The notes under the pieces are model-generated. The model had not been told where the DNA came from. It saw only the letters and a program-made list of their open reading frames with translations, and searched no databases. A program made the translations under genes and the position numbers. From Hemerocallis citrina (taxonomy: Eukaryota > Streptophyta > Magnoliopsida > Asparagales > Asphodelaceae), in the NCBI GenBank assembly GCA_017893485.1, contig CM030359.1:33377175-33441174 (forward strand): DNA of 64,000 bases. Reading direction: 5' to 3'. Below are positions 56,921 through 64,000 of the stretch, in pieces. Position 1 is the stretch's first letter. Each line of letters opens with the position of its first letter.

Positions 56921-58532
56921 TTTTTAATAAATATTATCACTAACGAATAAAAATTTGAAACAAGTTCCCTATAATGCGAGAACAATATTTAACATTTTAG
57001 CATAATAAATGACTCAATGCCATTACCAAAATCAAGCACATTACCTAATTGATCATTCATATGACAAGTCCAAATCTTGACACAAAATGAAGCATCTCAA
57101 AGTCATTGTAACTACATATGTCAAGTCATTTAAGTTAAAACTAAACTTCTAAGGCTCTGTGGACTGTGGACATTGTTGTAGGCAAAATGTGCAGAGAACA
57201 TGAACCATTTTTTAGGAACCAAAACTGTTTGGCTATAGTAGTTGTAAGGTTGTTGTCAGAATGACAAAAGACATTCTTGATGAATAATTGTTTGGCATTT
57301 TTTGTTATAGAAAATTTTTGTGAGGTTATAAAAATTCTCAAATAATAAAAATTTAAAAAGTCTTGAAAAAGAATTGAAATGTTAAAGAATTAAAAATTTC
57401 TTAAGTACTTATTTTTCAATTTTAATGTTTCTTATTAATTGCATAAATTTAATAATTAATTTCTCTATATTTTAATCACATAAGAAAATTGAATAATAGA
57501 CTTCGACGTCATGAATTGAATTCTACAATTTGTGCCAACCTAAGAATTATAAGCTTGTAAAATATTAATTTCTTCATCCTCTTGTTGCGGTGAAGAACAT
57601 AATGGCGGTAGGAGAAATGGGTAAGGGAAAAAAAGAGCGAACATGATTAATTTGTGAGAAAATAAGATGTGAAAATATTTTTTCTTATTTGTATCCTAAC
57701 AAAATTATTTATTTTGAATTTATTTTTTTTGGAGTAGAGATTATGATGGTGCCTAGCCTCGAACCTAATAACTCTCTTTAAAAAAGAGCCTTTTTAGTAG
57801 CCGAAAGCCTTAAATTGGTGTGTTGAAAGTTTGGAGAGAAAAGGAAGGTCTTGGAACACTTTGGCTAAATGATTTTTTAAAAAACTTGTTAAAACACCTA
57901 AATTTTAATCCAAAACCGTTTTACGACTTTAAGGAAGAGCTTTTGAGTTCTCCAAAAGCAATGCCAAACGGAGCCTAGGTATAAAATCTCGGTTTTGGTC
58001 GAAACTCATTGAAAATTTGGGGAAATTCGAAAAATTTTGATAGCAAGCTTGTAAAAAAATCCAAATTCAAGTACTTCAAAATCAATGAGATATATAAAGA
58101 CCCTAGCCAAAAATTCGAAAATAAACTAAAAGAAAAGGGAAACATAGTGGAGAGATGAGAGGTAGAAAGATTGTTACTTGCAAGGAGGTCCTTCTTTGGA
58201 GTTTTCCTCCTTTGTAATTTTTCCGCGACCTAGCTTTTTTAAATGTAATTTAGGGTTCAATTGTCTTTTTGTTTTTCCAACAAAGGCGAAAGAGAAAGGA
58301 GGAAGAACAATGAGATAGGTCAGTGTAATTATTAAGTTACGAGGCCACCCCCACTAAGTTACTGGTATGTATCTAGGTTTCAGGAGTCTATGGACGTCCC
58401 CTTTAATTGAGATGGGCTCAAGCCTTATTACTCTACATTAATTTATGTTTTGGATGAACATTGATTTAGATATGGAGCCTCAACTTTATTTGTGTTTTTA
58501 ATTGTATTTATTGGTTGAGTTATATATATATA
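56921..58532. other. Intergenic, no feature recognised
   Basis: AT-rich; short frames only. A TA run is at 58519-58533. Confidence 0.4.
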
Positions 58533-58540
58533 TTAGATTT

Positions 58541-60619
58541 TGGGGATGCTTTCGGATCGGATACGAATCGGATATTGGCTATACCAACATCTGTATCCGC
58601 ATTCAAAAAACGGATTCGGATACGGATAAGGATATGACTTGAAAAAAAAATCATATCCGTATCCGCAAATTTCGGATATGAATGCAAATCGGATACGGTC
58701 CACCGGATGACGGATACGAACTCGGATATCAAACATATAGTTTTTGTTATATTTTTTTCCTTAACCAGTACTTAGATATGTATATCACTATATTGCGGGA
58801 TTCAATTTTTATATCTAATCACATAATAGAAATCAGCACAACAAAAGAAGTTAAAAAAAATTTATTTCATATTTGTATATCTCGTATAAAAGAGAATATA
58901 ATACGCACTTAATGTCTATTTGCATAAGGTTTGAACCTGACTTCTTTAACTTTTTTACTAGGATGAGAATGCGTATGTCCACCTATGTATGCATGCTATG
59001 ACAAACTTTTCAAGTCTAGTAGATTGATACAGATCACAGTAGATGAGGTTCATCTTGAAGCCCTCAATCTGCAAGGAAAAAAAACAGGAAGGGATAACAT
59101 GGCTGCATTTACATTTGAAGTCTGAAACTCTTTTGGCCTATACAATTCAAGGTGTACTGGTCATCTTGAATCTCTCTATTATTGTCATAAGCTCACATAT
59201 AATCTGCTCGCTTCCACCTATGTATCTCATCTTCGTTTGGATTCCTTCCAATCATATCGTAACAAACTATAATTCAACAATTTTTTTCTTCTTAACTTCT
59301 GGAAACCACACTAGTGAATATTACTAAATGAATCAGTTCTAAATATTATATTAACAAACTATGTCCAACTGAAGTTTCTCTTTCGGTCATGTTAAAATTA
59401 AGTTGTACACATTCATCGACTAGTCATATACTCGTAGATTTAAAAGCATTCCTATGTTGATGTAAGAAAACACTTCAATTAGGTGTATGATTTACAGTTT
59501 TTTATATATGAAAGACTATATATCAGTTTTAACTATTGTTCCTTATTCTCTTTGTCATGTAAACATGGTGTATATGCAGTATGCGATGGAATGAAATTGA
59601 TTGTCGTCTTTTACAAAAAAAAGGGATATAGAAATCGATTTTTCTAGCATCGTTGCAGACAACAAAAACAAAAACAATCTACATGAATCTAATTTTTTGA
59701 TAGAATAACCTACCATCATCCTAGCATGTGCAGAACTGATACGGCCAGCTCCAGTCACTCATAGTTTTTCCCTTAAGCAAATTCCCTACAAACCTATTCA
59801 CCACATTCAATTATTCAGTAATCAAAACCAGTTTAGCCTCATAAAACATTAAGATCGATTGTTTCAAGGACATACAAATTTGGGAGACATCCATCATACA
59901 ACCCTACTTTCATGAACTGGTCAACTTCGACCATTCGTCTAGCTGCTGCCAGAGTGAGCGAAGCAACCAACTCTGTCGTGGTTTCAGTAAGAAACTCCTT
60001 AAACCACATAATATAAAAAAGTTGTATTAGTTACATAATGATTGCAATCAATATTCAAAATCAAGAACTACGAACATCTACTCGATAAGAACTCACTGGG
60101 GTGTCAGAGATGCCCGATGTGAAGGTGGGGCTATGGGACGTTGGAGTCGAAGATGCCCGATCTGAAAGGGGAGCTAGGGTTTCGGATTTGGGGATTTAAA
60201 AGTAGAGGAAAATCCCGATGTTGGCGGAGCTAGTGGAGGAAGGGTTTCGGATTTGGAGGATTTGGGGGTGGAGGAAAGCTCGGTGATGGTGAGGAGGGTG
60301 GAGGAGGAGCTGGATTTGGGATTTGGTTTCGATCGGAGATTGAGGAGGAATGAGAGAGGAATGAGAAATGAGATAAAGTTACACAAATACCCTTTAATTA
60401 TATAGGATATATCAATAAATCTTTTAAATTAGCTGATATCCGTATCCAAATCCGCTTTTTTAAGGGATATCCGTATCCGCATCCGCATAAGAAATTTTTT
60501 AGATTTGGATATCCGAATCCGTATCTGTATCTGCCCGGATACGGATTTTTCATATCCATATCTGCAAAAATTTCAGATACGGATCAGATCGGATATATCC
60601 TTATCCGAGAGCATCCCTA
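58541..60619. mobile_element. Non-autonomous hAT element (2.1 kb)
   Basis: TIRs TGGGGATGCT and (inverted) TAGGGATGCT with the flanking 8-bp duplication TTAGATTT (58533-58540) / CTAGATTT (60620-60627), 7 of 8 matching. Both subterminal regions (58550-58730 and 60430-60610) are packed with GGATAC/GTATCC motifs, which give chance open frames rich in Ile and Arg. No transposase seen. The interior at about 60100-60380 contains a GC-richer stretch, minus-strand Ser/Pro/Leu-rich ('SSSSTLLTITELSSTPKSSK'), possibly a captured gene fragment. Confidence 0.78.
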
Positions 60620-60773
60620 CTAGATTTGCCCGTGGGCACGTGCCTACGGCACGTCTTCAGAACGATACAGCATATGAAAAGCCTTGTAAACAGTAAATCA
60701 ACAATTATGTAGCTCAAGTTTGAATAGTATGACAATAGTTAGTTGTAAATAAAAGTCCATGTTTCCATAAGTG

Positions 60774-60805
<32 letters not shown>

Positions 60806-60990
60806 AATAAATAAATAAATAAATGAGTTGTTTTGGGGGGGATTTGAATTTGAGTTTTGGGGGAAACTTTTGGGGAAAAAATGTGTTTTGTGAGGTTAGA
60901 TACGGGCCTTTGATTTTGGGGGGATTGAAGGAGAGCCACTTAATAGCTTTCTTTGTGTTTTATTATATATATATATATATATATATATAG
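60620..60990 (-). mobile_element. Non-autonomous Helitron, copy with hAT inserted in its end
   Basis: From CTAG at 60620 it reads the same 'atttgcccgtgggcacgtgcctacggcacgtcttc' block as the copies at 42 kb and ends with the Helitron start block 'gctttctttgtgttttatta' at about 60947-60966, running into a TA tract. (GA)n at about 60786-60804 and (TA)n (60964-60989) have expanded inside. The hAT at its left duplicated its last bases. Confidence 0.75.
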
Positions 60991-62077
60991 TAAATTATAT
61001 ATAATAAATTATTTTAATAAGTATAAAATGGTTAAAATTAATTATTACATTAGTAATCATATTGTCGTTGGCAGTGTTTCTGAAAACGTTGGCTGTAAGC
61101 AATGGAAATTGTGCTAAAATTGAAACAAAGAGGCATATTTAGCAATTCATCGGTAATTTCGTGGTTTTTTTTAGTAAGTAGTCTGCCTAAGCTGCATAAC
61201 GGGCACTTAATTAGTTCTAGATGGAGTCTTTTTACAATGGAAAACTACTTGAAACCTTAATTTAATCCCGCTTTCGCCCAATATCCAAATTATAACTTCT
61301 ATCAACTCGGAATCTTGTTAGTTTCTCAAACTATGTCGGCCTCCGTTACAATGCCTCTTCTGCAACAATTACACGCACGCCTTTAATTGTGTTGTATTTT
61401 TTTTATGTTGTTTAACTCATTGTATGAATGTTGTTTTGTTATTTTCCTTCGCTTAATAACATTTTCCTCAATCCCCAGTTCTTTTAATTGTATTAGTGTA
61501 TTCTTCTACTCTATTTAAATCAATATGCTGAATTGTTTTGTTATTTCTTTACTTTTTAATATTCTATTGCATATTCCTACAATTTTAGAGTTTTCCTTGC
61601 ATTTTACAATATTTGTTCTCCCTTGTAAATTAAATTCCCCTGTTTTTACAATTTTTGTATATTTTTTAGAATTTGTGGAATTCCCTACAATTTAAAATAA
61701 ATTAAAAAAATCAAAAGAGCGTAATGCTTAGTTGGACGCATAATAATGTTTAATTATTAAAAATGCTACAATACACTTTGCACTTTTGAAAATCTCACTC
61801 ATTGGTGTCCATAAGGTAGATTGGTAGAGCTGCACACTTTTTTAGAAATAATTTTCTGTACTAGGTAGACTAAGCATAAATTTGAAAAATGCTTAGAACC
61901 GGGTGTTTAGAGGTTGAACCCAATTTTCTCTAGACGGGGTTTTATAGCATAAAAAATCTGCTCACCCATATGGGTGCAGTGTAATTACCCCTAGCTAGGC
62001 ATAGAAAAATTGCTAGATGGGCTTATAATTGATTGGAAGGCTTTCTAGTTGAATTATATATTAGCCTAGATAATCTT
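60991..62077. other. Intergenic, no feature recognised
   Basis: T-rich sequence. A weak tRNA-like 'tagattggtagagc' at about 61818 with 'ggttgaaccc' near 61912 is not convincing. Confidence 0.4.
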
Positions 62078-62616
62078 TAAGGATGGCAATTGGCCCAAAC
62101 ACGACCTGGGCCCTACTCGACTATTAGCGGGCTTGTACCAATGATTTTGCAATTCGGGTCGGGATCGAACTTAAGTAATGAGGCCCGATGGGTCCTGATC
62201 AAATTTGTGGTTGGCACGTGTATGTATATGGTTACATATAGGCTAGGCTCAGGATTAAGTAACGAGGCCTGATCGGTCCGGATCAAATTTGTGTTTTGCA
62301 TTACAAATATGGGGAAAGAGATTATGCGATACAAATATGGTATTAAATTGGGCATAAACAACACTAAAATCAATTTTACAAAAATCTAAAGTTGTGGCAT
62401 AATTCTACGTGTAGTTTTTTCATACCGCAAATTATTTATTATAAAGTGTATAAATAGTTTGGGCTCAGGCCCGACCTGTTTTTTCGGGTCTAATTCGGAC
62501 TCGGGCTGGAGCCCAACATTTCAAGATAGATGGAAAGTCGGGTAGGGCTTGGGCTCATTTTTAAAGTGCGGGTTAGGGATTTGAGCTTATATGGGTCTGG
62601 CCCATTGTCAGCCTTA
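62078..62616. mobile_element. Non-autonomous hAT element (539 bp)
   Basis: TIRs TAAGGATGGCAATTGGCC and, inverted, TAAGGCTGACAATGGGCC; flanking 8-mers ATAATCTT (62070-62077) and ATAATATT (62617-62624) agree at 7 of 8. The subterminal regions repeat GGGTC/GGGCC motifs. No transposase. Confidence 0.75.
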
Positions 62617-63885
62617 ATAATATTGTATAATATAGCATGTGATCGACATGTGAAAAGGTAGCATGAGTGTAGGAAGTTCGGTCCCGCTTTGGAAAAGAAA
62701 AAAAACGAGTAGTACAAATAGAATTGCTTTGATCCGAAAAGTACGTAACATGCTAACCCTTTTGGGTGGGGCTAAGCCCTATGATGAGGTCATGTCTTAG
62801 GATTTCATAGAGAGTAGGTGTGAGGACCCAGGGTGTTACATGCATGAACCCGAACCAGAGCCATTCGGGCTTTGGGTTTTGAGTTCAGGTTCATCGGGCA
62901 GGAGGGAAGGTTTTAGTAAATGTTTGCAAGTTTAACTTGTGCAGAATAATGATTACGAATAAATAAATAAAAACTTGTAGACAATAATATTAAAAATCAG
63001 CGAAGAACAAAAAAATTGTAAAATATATAGTGTACGTTCTACTATGCATAACATTCCATAAAATTCATAAGTGAGATAGAAACTTTCCAAAACATCAAAA
63101 TTCTTCATGTTAAAAAGTTCAAAACAAGTAAAATATTATATTGAGCTACTTACCAAAATAAATTCTGAATGAAGTAGAATATCTATTGTTCATAAGAACC
63201 GCGAAATTATTATAGAATATTGCCGAAGAAGTTTGAAAATATCTATTTTTTCCTAAAAAAGCACTCATGAAACTCGAAAATACAATATTTTGAAGAAAGT
63301 AAAACATATTTAATATCATATTTTTATTACTCTTTGACAAGTAAAATGTCGTCTAAAAGTAACTAATAGAGGTTATAAATGGATTATGTGTAATTTCCCA
63401 GTGTGCATATGAAATAAGATTAGTAAGTGAGAATAAGAGGGCTAGAGTCATCCTTGCTAATATTACTAGAGAGACATTTGAAATCACATTCGAGCATCCT
63501 AATTGAAATTCAAACCATTGTATATGATCTATATCCCAAAAGCTGTATTTTTACAAAATTTGAAATGAATTCGACTTGTTTTAACCTCTCATCATGCAAC
63601 CTAAAAGAAGAGTAATTCTAGACCGTTTATAAAACATTATTTCTTTATTGTCGCATGATTACGGATCAAATCTCATTCAAATCATTTTTAAATTTGCACA
63701 TAATTTCTTTTTAAGGTGTTCATCACGTCTACCAGTGTGAATCTACATTTTGAATGGTCGATGTATGAGTTTTAGGATGTCTCCTTAGATAAGTTAGATA
63801 GGGTGACCCCATCCCCCTTACTTTCTTAATAAAAATATATCATAAATGTATCTGGTAGGGGGAAGATGTGTGGGTGGTACGTTAC
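62617..63885. other. Intergenic, no feature recognised
   Basis: AT-rich. 'aggacccagggtgttacatgcatg' near 62824 resembles a chromovirus LTR end, without a visible partner. Confidence 0.35.
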
Positions 63886-64000
63886 CTACGTTTGCCCGTT
63901 AACACGTGCCTATGGCACGTCTTCGGAACGGTGTACCTAGTTTGATTATATAAAACAGTTTTAGAGGTCCAACAAGTTAATTGAAGTAGGAAATATATTA
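63886..64000 (-). mobile_element. Non-autonomous Helitron, 3' part, cut by window end
   Basis: The 115 bases match the reverse complement of the last part of copy 1 (38200-38322), with the hairpin ACGTGCC/GGCACGT and the 'aattgaagtag' block. The terminal CTAG appears here as GTAG on the minus strand. Confidence 0.75.

Noticed and set aside
58520..58736. Two overlapping minus-strand frames with repeated Ile/Arg/Tyr
   Set aside because: Produced by hAT subterminal GGATAC motifs.
61800..61930. tRNA-like A-box and B-box near 61818 and 61912
   Set aside because: Spacing and B-box are poor and no cloverleaf can be drawn.
1..64000. CRISPR arrays, rRNA or intact tRNA genes, bacterial operons
   Set aside because: No direct-repeat/spacer pattern, no rRNA sequence and no convincing tRNA fold was seen; the window is plant nuclear DNA.

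Overview
The window is nuclear DNA of a seed plant, probably an angiosperm. It is AT-rich, has GT-AG introns, nested LTR retrotransposons, Helitrons, hAT relics, an RTE-type LINE, probable tRNA-derived SINEs and a patch of organelle-derived DNA. Nothing bacterial is present. The species cannot be told from the sequence alone. Most of the window is transposon; only two host-like gene models stand out.

Layout. 1-4563: 3' half of a dead RTE-clade LINE, split by a 3.5-kb solo LTR (830-4337) with a perfect 5-bp target-site duplication (TSD). 4564-6905: intergenic DNA and a possible Copia-like LTR remnant. 6906-25616: a second long solo LTR (TSD TAAAG on both sides), itself invaded by a 15.1-kb Ty3/gypsy element of the Tat lineage (10274-25409). 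The Tat element has both LTRs, a primer-binding site, a broken gag-pol with two RNase H domains, an antisense intron-containing extra gene, and three tandem-repeat arrays in its 3' region. 25617-27330: LTR fragments, one inverted. 27574-32473: a broken Copia element (Sirevirus-like gag) on the minus strand, with non-coding flanks full of GTCGAC motifs. 34375-35520: a plus-strand retroelement-associated ORF with two homopolymer frameshifts.

36544-37336 is an intact two-exon SKP1-like gene model (F-box partner of SCF ubiquitin ligases). 39573-54353 holds ten short exons of an unrecognised protein. Nine are whole-codon, phase-0 exons and one is about 1 nt short, so they may be one gene with a 10.5-kb intron. 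That putative intron contains a tandemly duplicated Helitron, a SINE, organelle DNA (plastid rpoB and ycf3 pieces) and a hAT relic. 54354-64000 is intergenic with MITEs, two hAT non-autonomous elements and two Helitron pieces, one cut by the window end.

Insertion order readable from the nesting: LINE before solo LTR 1; solo LTR 2 before Tat; Helitron at 60.6 kb before the hAT that sits in its terminus. The Tat coding breaks and LTR differences are almost all C-to-T/G-to-A type transitions, as expected for methylated, silenced transposon DNA.
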